64,000 nt of DNA from Scilla litardierei. Lineage: Eukaryota > Streptophyta > Magnoliopsida > Asparagales > Asparagaceae. The stretch's first letter is position 1, and each line of letters begins with the position of its first letter. The stretch lies in assembly GCA_030789695.1 (NCBI GenBank), contig CM061134.1, positions 67,183,486 to 67,247,485 of the forward strand. Direction: 5' to 3'. Below the pieces are notes generated by a model. The model made no database searches and was not told the DNA's origin. It saw nothing but the letters and a program-made list of their open reading frames with translations. Made by a program: the position numbers and the translations under genes. Shown piece after piece: positions 11,200 through 20,704 of the stretch.

Positions 11200-11700
11200 G
11201 GCCTGGCGTAGGCCAGAGGCCCCTGGCCGGGGCCAGGGCCCCTGCCCTGGCCTCGGCCAGGGCGGCCAGGCCCTGGCCTCGGCCAGGGCGGCCAGGCCCT
11301 GGCCTGAGGCCAGGGCGCCGCCCTGGCCTCTGCCAGGGCGGCCAGGGTGGCCAGGCCCCTGGCTTGAGGCCAGGGCGCCGCCCTGGCCTCTGCCAGGGCG
11401 GCCTGGCCCCTGGCCTGGGGCCAGGGCCCCTGCCCTGGCTCCGGCCAGGGCTGCCAGGCCCTGGCCAGAGGCCAGGGCGCCGCCCTGGCCTCTGCCAGGG
11501 CGGCCTGGCCCCTGGCCTGAGGCCAGGGCGCCGCCCTGGCCTCTGCCAGGGCGGCCTGGCCCCTGGCCGGGGCCAGGGCCCCTGCCCTGGCCCTGGCCAG
11601 GGATGCCTGGCCCTGGCCTAGCCGTGGCTGGCCAGGGCCGGTCGGCCATGGCCCGGCCATGGCATATTGGCCTTGACCGGCCATGGCCCTTTGGCCATGG
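11200..11700. repeat. GC-rich minisatellite in the COPIA-4 leader
   Basis: About 500 bp built almost only from CCTGGCC and GGCCAGGG blocks. The segments 11281-11340 and 11341-11400 align as a 60-bp period, and others run 50-61 bp. GGCCAGGGC-GCC-GCCCTGGCC units make the tract self-complementary. Long open frames on both strands here are an effect of the repeat and its composition and are not genes. Confidence 0.9.
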
Positions 11701-12059
11701 CCGGTTTCCCCTTTCATGGGTGGCCGCACACCCCCGCCGGAGGGGGTTGTCGTGGTGGTTATTGGCCGTAGCCAACCCCCTCCGCATGGGGAGGGGGTGC
11801 ATGGCCTTCATAACCCATTTGGCCATGGTGCACATGCACAAAAAATTCATCTTCCCCGATGGAAATAACCACCACCTTCTTCTCCGGTGAAGCACCCGTT
11901 CGTCGAGGAAGTAGTTGTCCTCCAATGGCCGTGTGCCAAAAAATGAACCCACTTCAAAAAATCGTAAACTACGCGCTCCACATGAAGAGAGCGCCCATTC
12001 CCTATGAATGGAGACTCAGCATCCATGAAGAGAGCGAGTTTGACGATATGAACGGTCGG

Positions 12060-12200
12060 TTCTTCCCGTCACGGAGAGTTCCTGCCATATCCGTAATGAC
12101 AGAAGACCCTAACGTGAAAAGAACAACCGCTGCGTTCTCTCCGTCACGAAGCGTTCCTACCATATCCGTAATGGTAGGATACCCATCCGTGAAAAAAGAC
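12060..12200. repeat. Short tandem duplication in the COPIA-4 leader
   Basis: Two related segments of about 75 bp, each with CCGTCACG, a GTTCCT block and CCATATCCGTAATG, then ACGTGAAAA or CCGTGAAAA. The second contains the inverted pair TCCTACCAT/ATGGTAGGA. Nothing else is evident between here and the primer site. Confidence 0.55.
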
Positions 12201-12239
12201 AACGACTCGTTCATAGTTTCTCCGGGGCGAACCCGTATG

Positions 12240-12251
12240 GCTCTGATACCA
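12240..12251 (-). other. Primer binding site (tRNA-iMet) of COPIA-4
   Basis: TGGTATCAGAGC on the minus strand lies one base inside the 5' LTR. It is complementary to the 3' end of initiator Met tRNA, as is standard for plant copia elements. Confidence 0.9.
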
Positions 12252-12252
12252 A

Positions 12253-12859
12253 TGTAGGATCCTGTCCAAAACAGAGTTAGGATCGATAATATGAAGTTTA
12301 GACTTACGCTTGCGTATGCGGCACGGTAGTCTACGAACTTCGCCTTCGGATTCGCCACGACGGATCGAGTCTTCTCACGAACGGAGTAAGGCTACTAATC
12401 CACAATCTAAATCTCTATTTTAGATTAAGAACTTGGATAAGAGGGAGAGAAAGGATTTCTGCAGAGCTTCGCTAGGATGAAGATGCATGCATGAATTTCA
12501 TGCAAAAGGTGTAAGAAATGGCTTACCCTTGGGTCTTATTTATAGCCCCCAAGGTAGTTATTTTAGGGTAAGTTGTTCCTTTGGAACAACTTAATTAAGG
12601 TGTACCATGATACATGGCACATTATAAGCTTAAGTTGTACCATATGCATGGTACAACATAAGCTTAAGATATTCCCCCTTTATTAGCCATATGTCGCATG
12701 CACTTATGCATATATAATGCGACTTTCCCACTCATCCAGAGATCCTCTCCGCAAGGGAACAGATTCCCTTTGTACACGACTTCGTGTACGCGACGTTCGA
12801 GGTCCGTATTCCCTCGTACATCCCCCACAAGGGTGTACAAACGTCTTCCATATCCAACA
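12253..12859 (-). repeat. 5' LTR of COPIA-4
   Basis: 607 bp, TGTAGGATCC to ATCCAACA, the partner of 4837-5443. The TSD CCTTG follows at 12860-12864. Confidence 0.95.
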
Positions 12860-13948
12860 CCTTGTAGCCTTGTTCAGCTTCCTATAGTCAATGCACATCC
12901 TGTACCCCGTAACGGTCCTCGTTGGTACAAGCTCGTTCTTTTCATTGCGAACCACCGTCATTCCTCCCTTCTTGGGTACAACGTGTACCGGGCTAACCCA
13001 GCGACTATCGGAGATAGGGTATATAATACCGGCATGTAGAAGCCTAACAATCTCTTTCTTCACAACTTCCATCATTATGGGATTCAACCTCCGCTGTGGC
13101 TCAATCGAGGAGGCTTGCTCATCTTCAAGTAGAATTCTATGTGAGCAGAGGCCTAAGCTAACCCCTTTTAAATCCTCAATTGCATATCCAAAAACTCCTT
13201 TAAACCTTTTTAGAACTCCAAGAAGTTTGGTCATTTGGTCCTCAGGTAGTGAAGAGTTAACTATAACCGGAAGGGTCGAGCCTGCTCCCAAATATTCATA
13301 TTTAAGTCCCGGCGGTAATTCTTTCATCTCAACTTCTTGGGGCCCTGACGCATACTTTTCAAGCTGAGCATCCTCAAGGGAACAGAGTTCTTCGTGGATT
13401 TTACTGAAGCCAGAATCCGGAATCTCACCCTCGACCGTGGCTCCTAGCGGTGAAATTTCGCAGGGTACAGTGGGGACGATCGAGAGATGCACCGGGTCTC
13501 TTCCGAGCTCACCATAATTATCCGGGAAGAAAGCTTGTAGGTGAAAACATGTTTCAGTCATCGATGATTCTCCACAACCGTTTCCAGCTTCTCCATCGTC
13601 CAAAGACCGGGGACACTCAATAGAAGTCTGTAAGGGGTAGATTGATTCCTGTTCAGCGTCGCCTCCAAACCTGGTCGGGTGGTTCTCCTGACACAACTCT
13701 GCGGCTGACTCTTCTTCACTGCATTCGAGACCATGGTTGTCGATACACGCCATTTCTCCGTGGGGAAAGGGAGTTGCCATGGCAAGGTACTCCTGCGCAT
13801 CTCGATATCTCTGGCATTCCACAGCGGTAGACAGGATGGATAGTATATTTGAAGTATTCAGTGATTCTGCTAAGCTCTGCGACAAACAGCGGATATGGTG
13901 AGAGTGATCCCAGATGTCTCCTGAAACTGCGTGCAACATCTTCTTCAC
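12860..13948 (-). pseudogene. pol: pol, 5' part of GYPSY-A (pre-RT region and RT N-terminal half)
   Basis: The frame from 13948 covers an acidic pre-RT segment, then the typical Athila lead-in (LPPGLKYEYLG, LPVIVNSSL), VFGYAIEDLKG, the block IEPQRRLNPIMMEVVKKEI, WVSPVHVVPKKGG and RMCIDYRKLNKAT, where COPIA-4 cuts it. Residues read after that in the same frame belong to the COPIA-4 LTR. The frame continues at 4836. There is no protease motif (Athila-type DLGAS) upstream and no gag core, showing a deletion or an inherently reduced element. Confidence 0.88.
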
Positions 13949-14039
13949 TTCGCTTCTCGGCGACCAAACGCCTAAGGGTGGCGTTAATCTCCGGATCGAG
14001 GGGAATCAAGTCGTCAAGACTCCTTGAACTCCTGCGCAT
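13716..14039 (-). pseudogene. gag: gag stub of GYPSY-A
   Basis: The ATG at 14039 starts MRRSSRSLDDLIPLDPEI followed by NATLRRLVAEKR, which resembles the N-terminus of Athila gags and GYPSY-B gag (DPEIERTLRRIRAERR). After about 35 residues the similarity stops and the frame closes at 13716, overlapping the pol frame that begins at 13948. The retrotransposon gag core and protease are absent. The 170 nt before the ATG are A-rich leader without another gene. Confidence 0.65.
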
Positions 14040-14207
14040 GAAAAACAACAAACACCCGTGAAGCGACAAGTGGGAAAGAGACAGATAAAATAAGAAATAA
14101 AAATAAGAAAAAGAAAAAGAAAAAGGAGAATGCGAAAATTATCGCGAGGTAGGGATGTGAGCTAGACACGAGGGTTCATGAGATCCTAAAATAACAAGCA
14201 CGTTGCC

Positions 14208-14225
14208 TCCCCGGCAACGGCGCCA
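14208..14225 (-). other. Primer binding site (tRNA-Asp type) of GYPSY-A
   Basis: TGGCGCCGTTGCCGGGGA on the minus strand, six bases inside the LTR end. This is the sequence used by Athila-like elements for tRNA-Asp priming. Confidence 0.9.
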
Positions 14226-14602
14226 TAAACTTGACCGGGGCCCCGCTTGCGTCGCGGCGGCGCGGTGTCGTTTACCGCAAGTTTCACGGTTAGTGTAGGG
14301 TGCGGGAATATCGAACTCAGGGAGGCGAGGTTGTGCTTGGGTCAGGTAGGACCTGAATCACCCCGAGGGGCGAGCTAGCCCGAATCGGTAGATGGTTGTC
14401 ACGAAAGAAAATAAAAGCGTATGAACAAAAAGAAAGTAAACACGGGACTTTGGTTTCCAACCCGACGAGAGACTCTCGCCGATACGGCCTACGGGTATGG
14501 ATAGCGATCGGGATTAGGGTCTAATGGTAAGACGTTGCCTCTGAAAGTGGTACCGGCGTCCCATGGGCCCGATATTCCGGTCGGTGCCCAGGATGATACA
14601 CC

Positions 14603-14674
14603 GGACTTCCCGGATTCGATCAGTGGGCACTCCCGTGTCCATTAACACTGATCGATCCCGGGAGCACTAAGTCC
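14603..14674 (-). other. Long hairpin in the GYPSY-A LTR leader
   Basis: The arms GGACTT-CCCGG-AT-CGATCAGTG and CACTGATCG-AT-CCCGGG-(AGCACT)-AAGTCC face each other around a loop of about 20 nt. It would form a stem of some 23 pairs in the RNA, in the region that follows the TATA box. Confidence 0.6.
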
Positions 14675-15155
14675 GCAACGATATCTCCCAACGTCTCATC
14701 CTGCCGCTCCCGCGTGCTAGGATTTGGCGTCTACGCTAAAGGCGTGAGCTATGGCTAGGGAGTCAACCGCCAAGTTTATTCCCCCTTGGCCCGACGGTCA
14801 AAGGCGGTCTTTTTCCCGCCGATGACAATGAAACGCCCTGCGTAACCGTTAGATTCCTACTCCCTATCGATTTCCTAACCCTATGGACGCATCGGGAAGA
14901 GCCCCCGAAGGGGTTTCCACCAAAATCCCAGATTTGGGAACTACTCACAAAAATTCATGAAAAAGCAATCTAAATGAAATTTAACCGTTGAAATCATAAT
15001 CGGACAATTGCAATGCGGAAGTAAAGGAGTAATAAAGATAATACTAAAATTTTAGAAAGATCTGAAAACTTACAAAAGAGTAACAATTACAGCCGTCACA
15101 AGGAAATAAAACAGTAGAAAAACTGCAACTCCCGTTTCTGGAACCCTAGGGGTTC

Positions 15156-15545
15156 TATATATAGGCCGTCACATCAACCGATCGGTTGACAAGTCAACCG
15201 ATCGGTTGATCCGTTACAAATAAATATCAGAAAACGGCGAGTTTTCACCCGATCACATGAACCGATCGGGTGAGTTCTTGAGCGACCGGTTGGATCTTGG
15301 AGCGGTCGGGTGAATCGGCCGGTTCGACGTCCGTGTCTTCAGCTCATCTTTCTCAGCTACAGATGAACCGATCGGGTGAGAGTCACCCGATCGGTTGGCG
15401 CTTTGCTTCGAGAAAACAGAGAATAGCCCCCGCTGAACCGGTCTGTGAACCGGTCGGGTGACTTCGTTGTGAGCTGTGGCAGAGACCGATTGGTGCACGC
15501 GTGCATCACCCGATCGGTTGGAGATGACCAACCGATCGGGTGAGG
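15156..15545 (-). promoter_or_regulatory. LTR palindrome array (CCGATCGG type) and TATA box of GYPSY-A
   Basis: TATATATA (15156-15163, minus) lies 11 bp from the first CAACCGATCGGTTG site. About a dozen sites follow to 15545, some degenerate (CGACCG, CGGTCG, CGGCCG). Common centre spacings are 20 bp, with 13 and 22-24 also seen. It is the same motif and a similar TATA distance as the internal array at 1850-2195. Confidence 0.8.
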
Positions 15546-15788
15546 GGCTGAAAGATGAATACTTCGACGTTTGACCCCCTGGATCACGCGTGACTTCTCC
15601 CGTTGCTCCGGGGACTTGGGATATCATCGTAAAAGGTCCCCTACGTGGTCGAACTCCTGCAATCATGGACAAACAAAGAAAAGTGAAAGAAAACGGGAAA
15701 ATATACGAAAACGAATAAGAGACGGCGAAAAACACGGAGAAACACAAAAGAAAACGTGCGTGAATATATAAAATATAAGCGCACGTCA

Positions 15789-17954
15789 GTGCACGACATT
15801 CATAAAATAGGAATTCATGTATGCTTGTTTTTCATGCATGTTAGTGTTCTTCGGGCCCCAAATTGTGAATGTCTTGGGAGCCCTATTCATATTGGGAGCA
15901 TGCATACGTTGTTGATGTCTACGTGATGCATGTGGCCTATGAGGAGGTGGCCTAGGAAATGCATGTCGTGGATAAGCATAAGGCACAAGATGAAATGGTG
16001 GTGGCATCATATGATATGGTGTATGATGGTAATTGTTCATATGATAGTGATGTGGATGAACATATGCATGTGGAGGAACACGTGCGTGAGTGTGTCTCAC
16101 TTGGTGTGCACGTGCTCATGGACGTGGAGCATAAAAATCATCATACGTGTGAACATATGGAGTAGGAGGTGTGTTCCTATGTGGCATGGTATTGGTGTAC
16201 ATAAATGCATAACCTTTATTTGGAGGTCTACCCAAAGTGGGTTTCTTTCCAAACAGGGGTGTGTACCTAGTGGAAGCACCATTGGTAGATGAACTACCCA
16301 TAGGGTGTTTACTCCCACTAGTTGAGGCATCGAAAGTTGGCCTTACAAAGGTGGTGGAAGATTTGGATGAATTTCTCATTTTATACCCTAAGCCAATACG
16401 ATGATTGGCCGGAAGTAAGTCATTTAGGATATTATCCAAATGGTCCTTACCTTTATTGAATTTATTAATTCGGCCTAATGTGGACTCATACTTCTCGGTG
16501 AGAGAAAGTATTGAAGTATCCAAAGTGGACACTTGAGTTGTGAGTACACAAACACGAGACTTGAGATTCTCATTCTCAATATTCAAAGTTGAGTTTCGAG
16601 AAATCAAATCCGCCATCTCGCGTTCATCCGAATTCTCAATATGAACATGCTCAAGTTGAGAATTGAGATTTACAATCTCATTTCTCAAACCTTCAACAAC
16701 GGTGTCGTTGTTGATGATGATAGGCTTAGGCGAGGTTTGGAGACTAGTTAGCTCATCTTTAATCTTAGTATATCTATTTACTAATTTTGAATACTTCGAT
16801 CAAATTTGTTCGTTAGCTAATCTAAGGTCATCAATCGTTACCTCATCACCTTCATCCTCGCTTTCATCGGAGGAGGTCTCTTGTTCATCATCCGACTCTC
16901 CACTTGAGGAGTCCTCTTTGGAGTCGGTGAATGTGCCGACAAATCCTTTCTTGTACACTTTCTTGTACTTTCTAGACTTGTCGAACTTTGGCGCCTTCCA
17001 TTTCTCATTTTGTTTGTTTTGAGGACAATCCGATTTGATGTGTCCTGGCTTGTTGCATTTAAAACACAAAGGAGCAGAGGCGTTAGTAGAACTAAATTTA
17101 GATTTGTTCTTGAAGTTACCTTTTCGGAAGAATCGGTGGAACTTCTTTGCCATGAAGGCAATGGATTCTAAGTCCAACTCGTCTTCAGATTCTTCATCAT
17201 CGGTAGATGTAGATGGAGCGGCCTTGAACGCAATTGCCTTTTTTTTGGCTCGTCTTGCTTCAAGTACGACTTCATCTTATCCTGCATCTTTATTTTACTG
17301 TACTTGCGTACCTCATAAGACATTAAGGTACCCATTAGTTGATTGACAGTATATTTATTCATATCGTTAGCTTCCTCGATGGCGAAGGTACGCTTTTCCC
17401 AACAAGAAGTAAGTCTCCTTTTGGGTGTAAGTCTTTCCAAGAGCTTCCAATTCATTGGTAATGTCAACGAAGCGAGCATAGTACTCCTTCATCTTCTCAC
17501 CCTGTTGCATGTGAAATAATTCGAATTCTTTATTTACAACAGTGAGTTTGGAGTCTCTTACCCTACTCGTTCCTTCATGCAAGATGAGGAGTGAGTTCCA
17601 GATTTGATATGCACTCTTACATGTGCATATCTTGTTGAAGTCTTCGGGCTCCAACGCACATTGCAAGGCATTCATTGCCTTGGTATTGTTTAACTCCGCG
17701 GTGACCTCCACGGTAGTCCACTTAGCGAAGTCTTCTTCATCGGGCTCGACATACTCCGTCAACGTGCCTCTCCATAGTGAAGTGCTCCGGAGGAAGGTTT
17801 CCATCCGACATTTCCAGTACCCGTAATTGGTACCGTTGAAGTGAGGAGGCCTAGTTGAAGAGTGTCCTTCCATCACCGAAGAAGCTCCTTCACGGTTCTT
17901 GAAGGTGTTATAGTCTGAAGGTGGACGAACGTTCTTATTGTCGTTGGTAGACAT
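15789..17954 (-). pseudogene. gag: gag of COPIA-2 (frameshifted, His-rich tail)
   Basis: Start MSTNDNKNVRPPSDYN at 17954. A UBN2-type gag core follows (HFNGTNYGYWKCRMETFL, EYVEPDEEDFAKW, NKICTCKSAYQIWNSL, FHMQQGEKMKEYYARF). A deletion and frame change near 17400 remove a short segment before KRTFAIEEANDMNKYT. Next come the CCHC knuckle CFKCNKPGHIKSDCP (near 17060-17020), an acidic serine stretch, a coiled-coil-like region (16690-16400), FGKKP, and a tail extremely rich in His, Pro, Tyr and Met (16100-15830). One in-frame stop lies near 16800 and several frame changes exist. Sequence stops at the GYPSY-A junction. Confidence 0.85.
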
Positions 17955-17967
17955 AGCTATGAACTTG

Positions 17968-17979
17968 GCTCTGATACCA
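17968..17979 (-). other. Primer binding site (tRNA-iMet) of COPIA-2
   Basis: TGGTATCAGAGC on the minus strand, two bases inside the LTR that starts at 17982. Confidence 0.9.
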
Positions 17980-18148
17980 AATGTAATGCCCTGATAGCTA
18001 CTGCACAAGTACTAGAGGGGGGGGTGAATAGTACTTTAAAATAATCAAGATAATTATTCCTAATTATTGTGCAAACTCAACCAACAATGCGGAATGAAAA
18101 TATGACAAATAAGAATTAAGCAATGTAAACAAATGATCTAACGGGTTC

Positions 18149-18357
18149 GGATCCACCCAAGTCTCCCCGACTTGTTCCCGGTGATCCTACGTCCCAAACA
18201 CCCGGATCCCCTCCGGCTACTTGAGTTAGAATCCTCTAACCCAAGTTTTGCACTATGAAATTCTTGTAGAAAACCTCTACAAGATCAAATCATACACAAA
18301 ACGAAATGTGACTCCCACAAACCGGGATCACAAACTTCTCTCACAAACCGAGAGAAA
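18149..18357 (-). other. Six-hairpin leader of COPIA-2 LTR
   Basis: On the minus strand, in order: CTCTC-GGTTTGT-GAGAG, a GATCCC/GGGAGTC hairpin with the same GGTTTGT loop, CTTGTAG/CTACAAG, CTTGGGTTAGA/TCTAACTCAAG, CCGGAGGGGATCCGG, and GGATCACC/GGTGGATCC. The COPIA-1 leader (33000-33204) has six hairpins in the same order with different paired bases, and the solo LTR (29192-29402) shows further paired changes such as CTTGTGA/TCACAAG. Confidence 0.75.
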
Positions 18358-18707
18358 AACTTGCAATATCAATGTAAATATGAAATATAAACACTTACCA
18401 CAAAACCCTATGCCTTGAGTAAAACTTACAGATTTTAGGTCAAGAAGGATTTTGGTGAAGAAGCAAGCACCAAACCCTAGCTCCACCAAGATGACCAGCA
18501 ATAGGTGGCTAGGGAGCAGTTGGTGACTTGGATTCAAGCTCCTAGCTTCAGTAGCTCACAATCAATGAGAATATCTCTTGAGTAATAAGAGTGAGGGAGA
18601 GATTCTTGTGAAGAAAGGAAGCTTGGAAATAGGAATTAAATGCTCTTTCTTTGATTCTTAAATTCTCAATAATATTAGCCTTTATTGCTATGAAGAAGCA
18701 TCACAAG

Positions 18708-19309
18708 TATATATAGGATAGAGAGAAGAGAGAGGGAAAATTCATGTATTTAATGCTCCAACGGCTCTATTCTGAAGCAGTCTAATCGGTCTAAGAAGGA
18801 TCACTGACCGATTAATTTTGCAACTAGTCGGTCGGTGATTCTTCTTGGACCGACTAGATGGTTCACAGCCAAGAAGGAGAATTTCAGGAGATAGAACTAG
18901 TCGGTCTAAGAAGACTTGCCAATCGATTAGTTTGACAACTAGTCGGTCGGTGAGTGTTCTTTTACCGACTAAGAGTTGAAAATCAATAGGCTGAATTCAA
19001 GGAGAACTAGTCGGTCTAAGAACAAATTTCAACTGACTAGTTTCACAACTAGTCGGTCGATGAATGTTCTTGGACCGACTAACTAGTCAGCAGTAGCTAG
19101 GCTGGAAAATGAAGGCATAACTAGTCGGTCAAAGAAGGATTCCTAACCGACTAGCTTGACAACTAGTCGGTCGGTGAATCTTCTTGGACCGACTAATTGG
19201 TCAATAGTGCCTAGGCTGAATTGAGCAAGGAGACCTAGTCGGTTCAAGAAGGATTCTTAACCGACTAGATGACAATCTAGTCGGTTGGTTCTTCTTCTTG
19301 AACCAACTA
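18708..19309 (-). promoter_or_regulatory. LTR half-site tetrad array and TATA box of COPIA-2
   Basis: The TATA box TATATATA is at 18708-18715 (minus). Upstream are five tetrads between 18783 and 19309 of the form TAGTCGGT-16-ACCGACTA-10-TAGTCGGT-16-ACCGACTA. All fifteen spacers have exactly these lengths although their sequence varies. Distances between tetrads vary. ACCGAC equals the core of plant DRE/CRT elements, so DREB/CBF binding is possible. Confidence 0.85.
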
Positions 19310-19708
19310 AGATGCACCAGAAGCCGCGAAATGAAGCGTAAAGCTTCAGGAAAGATTCTATGGGCTTCTACGATAATCCTAGCTCTAAGATATGAGCGTT
19401 ATGAAGATTATAATGTAAGACCTACTCAAGGCTTAACATTCTACGAGAAGAAGCTAGAAGACTATAAAAATAAGCTAAACGAACCGTCTTCAAAGCTTCA
19501 ATCTGAATCTCTTGACTTCAATAATGCTCCTAGAGCTTCAACGAAGCTTCAGGCACACGATCACGCGCTTTGAGAAGACTTGAGACGTCGCTTTTGATGT
19601 ACGTAGAATTTTGGCAACGATCTCCATAACTGTGCTCACAAGGAGTTAGTTCACGATATTTATGTTTCCTCATCATCAAAACCAAATCCGGGGAATCAAT
19701 ACTCAACA

Positions 19709-20704
19709 GAACATTGTTGGAGCACACACACAGACATCTCTTCATTTCAATCTTAGGATATCATTAGATCAACCTTCCTTAGACTCCAATTCATTTCTAT
19801 CTAGATTGTAGATGTCATGTTTAAAACAGTCGACTGCTGAACGTTTTACATTCGCATATATCAAAACATTCGACTGTGTTTTGTTCTACAGTCGCATGTT
19901 GTGCATAACTTTTCTGTCTAGTTTTGGGCTTCTTAGCTTTAACTCTCACATGCGACTTATGAATGCTTCACAGGCGCCTGTCCCAGTGACAATCGACTGT
20001 GTTTTGTTAATCAGTCGCATGTCTATCTTTAGCCCAAATTCTATTTCTTGGTTTAATTTGGCCAGTCGACTTGTGTTGGATTTACAGTCGACTGTCAATG
20101 CTACAACAGTCGTCTATCTTTGAGTCTATTTGATGACTCAACTCTCTGGAAAATCTCAGGGTTTTGACAGTCGTTTGTAGAAGGAATTACAGTAGCCTGT
20201 TCAGATTAACAGTCGACTATCTTCTCTTCATCAGTCGTCTGTCCTATTCTCCCAGACGTTTTTCAGATTTTATCAACTTACGGCCAGTCGCCTATAGTAG
20301 GATTTACTGTCGCATGTTGGTTCAGCAGTCGATTGTCTATGCATCATCAGTCGACTGTCCACATGGTAAGTTACCGTTATGAATTCTCACCTACCCTCTG
20401 TCACTGTGCATCAGTTGACTGTGATTTATTCAACAGTCGATTGTCACAGGCGCAGATTCTTTCCATTGAGTCTTTCCTTACGGATTTCAAAGGGGTTTTT
20501 GCTGATTTCATTTGAAGGGTTTAAGAAACCTATAAAAGGAGCCTCTACTGTTTCATTGAGAGGTTACTCATTTTGCATAATCATGTCAAGCTTTCATTCT
20601 CTCAAAATCAAAGCTCTCAAATCCTAAAGCCCTAGAATTCCAATCTTCAATCTCTTGCTCTCCAACCTAGAAACAAAGAGAAATCTTTTAGGCATTTGGT
20701 GCAT
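19709..20704 (+). repeat. 5' LTR of COPIA-1, middle part (array and TATA)
   Basis: Matches 47365-48381 of the 3' LTR. Contains the CAGTCGACTG array (19826-20444) and TATAAAA (20531-20537). Relative to the 3' LTR it lacks one 12-bp site plus its 8-bp spacer near 20097, a clean 20-bp indel. It ends at GTGCA (20700-20704), the TSD of GYPSY-B1. Confidence 0.9.
19826..20537 (+). promoter_or_regulatory. LTR palindrome array and TATA box, COPIA-1 5' LTR
   Basis: Twelve-base sites of the ACAGTCGACTGT type in groups with 10-nt outer spacers, as in the 3' LTR copy, followed about 87 bp later by TATAAAA. Many sites carry single changes (ACATTCGCATAT, ACAGTCGTCTAT), showing decay since insertion while spacing is kept. 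Confidence 0.8.

Larger units (their letters stand above)
4837..12859 (-). mobile_element. COPIA-4: Ty1/copia element inserted in GYPSY-A RT
   Basis: An 8,023-bp minus-strand element bounded by 607-bp LTRs with TG...CA ends and a 5-bp TSD. Order from the right: 5' LTR, tRNA-iMet primer site, a 2-kb leader with repeats, gag, protease, integrase, RT, an RNase H remnant, a 1-kb 3' noncoding stretch, purine tract and 3' LTR. The gag (CFKCNKLGHYAHSC) and protease (DSGATDHI) fit plant copia. Long stretches of the two LTRs read identically, suggesting a fairly recent insertion, yet pol has several frameshifts and has lost the RNase H core. Confidence 0.95.
1..15788 (-). mobile_element. GYPSY-A: Athila-like Ty3/gypsy element, left end outside window
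   Basis: Read on the minus strand from right to left: 5' LTR (14232-15788), tRNA-Asp primer site, gag stub, pol (13948 to 2390, interrupted by COPIA-4), hairpin, palindrome array with TATA box, and ORF3 running off the left edge. The pol order RT, RNase H, integrase and the style of the pol and ORF3 proteins place it in the Athila group of Ty3/gypsy. It is inserted in COPIA-2. The right target-site copy is probably GTGCA (15789-15793), and its partner and the 3' LTR lie outside the window. The usual gag-protease block of 2 kb or more is missing, so this copy could not move without help. Confidence 0.85.
14232..15788 (-). repeat. 5' LTR of GYPSY-A
   Basis: About 1,557 bp. The right boundary is set where the COPIA-2 gag similarity stops and by GTCA at 15785-15788. 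The left boundary is TGACC just outside the primer site. On the minus strand it begins TGACGTGCGC, carries the palindrome array, then the TATA box (15156-15163) and a roughly 900-bp R/U5 leader with a long hairpin (14603-14674). The other LTR is outside the window, so the outer boundary rests on one copy. Confidence 0.75.
15789..19708 (-). mobile_element. COPIA-2: SIRE-like Ty1/copia, cut by GYPSY-A
   Basis: Minus-strand element with 5' LTR (17982-19708), tRNA-iMet primer site and gag, cut at 15788 by GYPSY-A, so the rest should lie beyond the left window edge. It sits in the COPIA-1 5' LTR: GAACATTGTTGGAG at 19709 continues as in the intact LTR at 47365, and the TSD is probably GAACA. Gag and LTR ends resemble COPIA-1 (LTR start TGTTGA.TATTGGACT in element orientation), so the two are sister families. 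Confidence 0.85.
17982..19708 (-). repeat. 5' LTR of COPIA-2
   Basis: 1,727 bp with TG...CA ends (TGTAATGCCC to ACTCAACA on the plus strand). Similar over its length to the solo LTR 29018-30768. It contains five tetrads of half-sites, a TATA box and a structured leader. Confidence 0.9.

Noticed and set aside
11095..11952. Two long overlapping open frames on opposite strands (285 and 260 codons).
   Set aside because: They are by-products of the GC minisatellite: stop codons are absent because the units contain almost no A or T. The products are P/G/A/R repeats.
12002..12358. A minus-strand 118-codon frame across the COPIA-4 5' LTR end, also the first residues of the 2390-4942 frame.
   Set aside because: The same residues appear at both LTRs because they are LTR sequence read in frame. 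There is no domain.
15789..15793. GTGCA next to GYPSY-A is the same five bases as the TSD of GYPSY-B1, suggesting target preference.
   Set aside because: The third Athila-like insertion has GTTCT. Two matches in three are too few to claim a preference, and the A partner copy is not visible.
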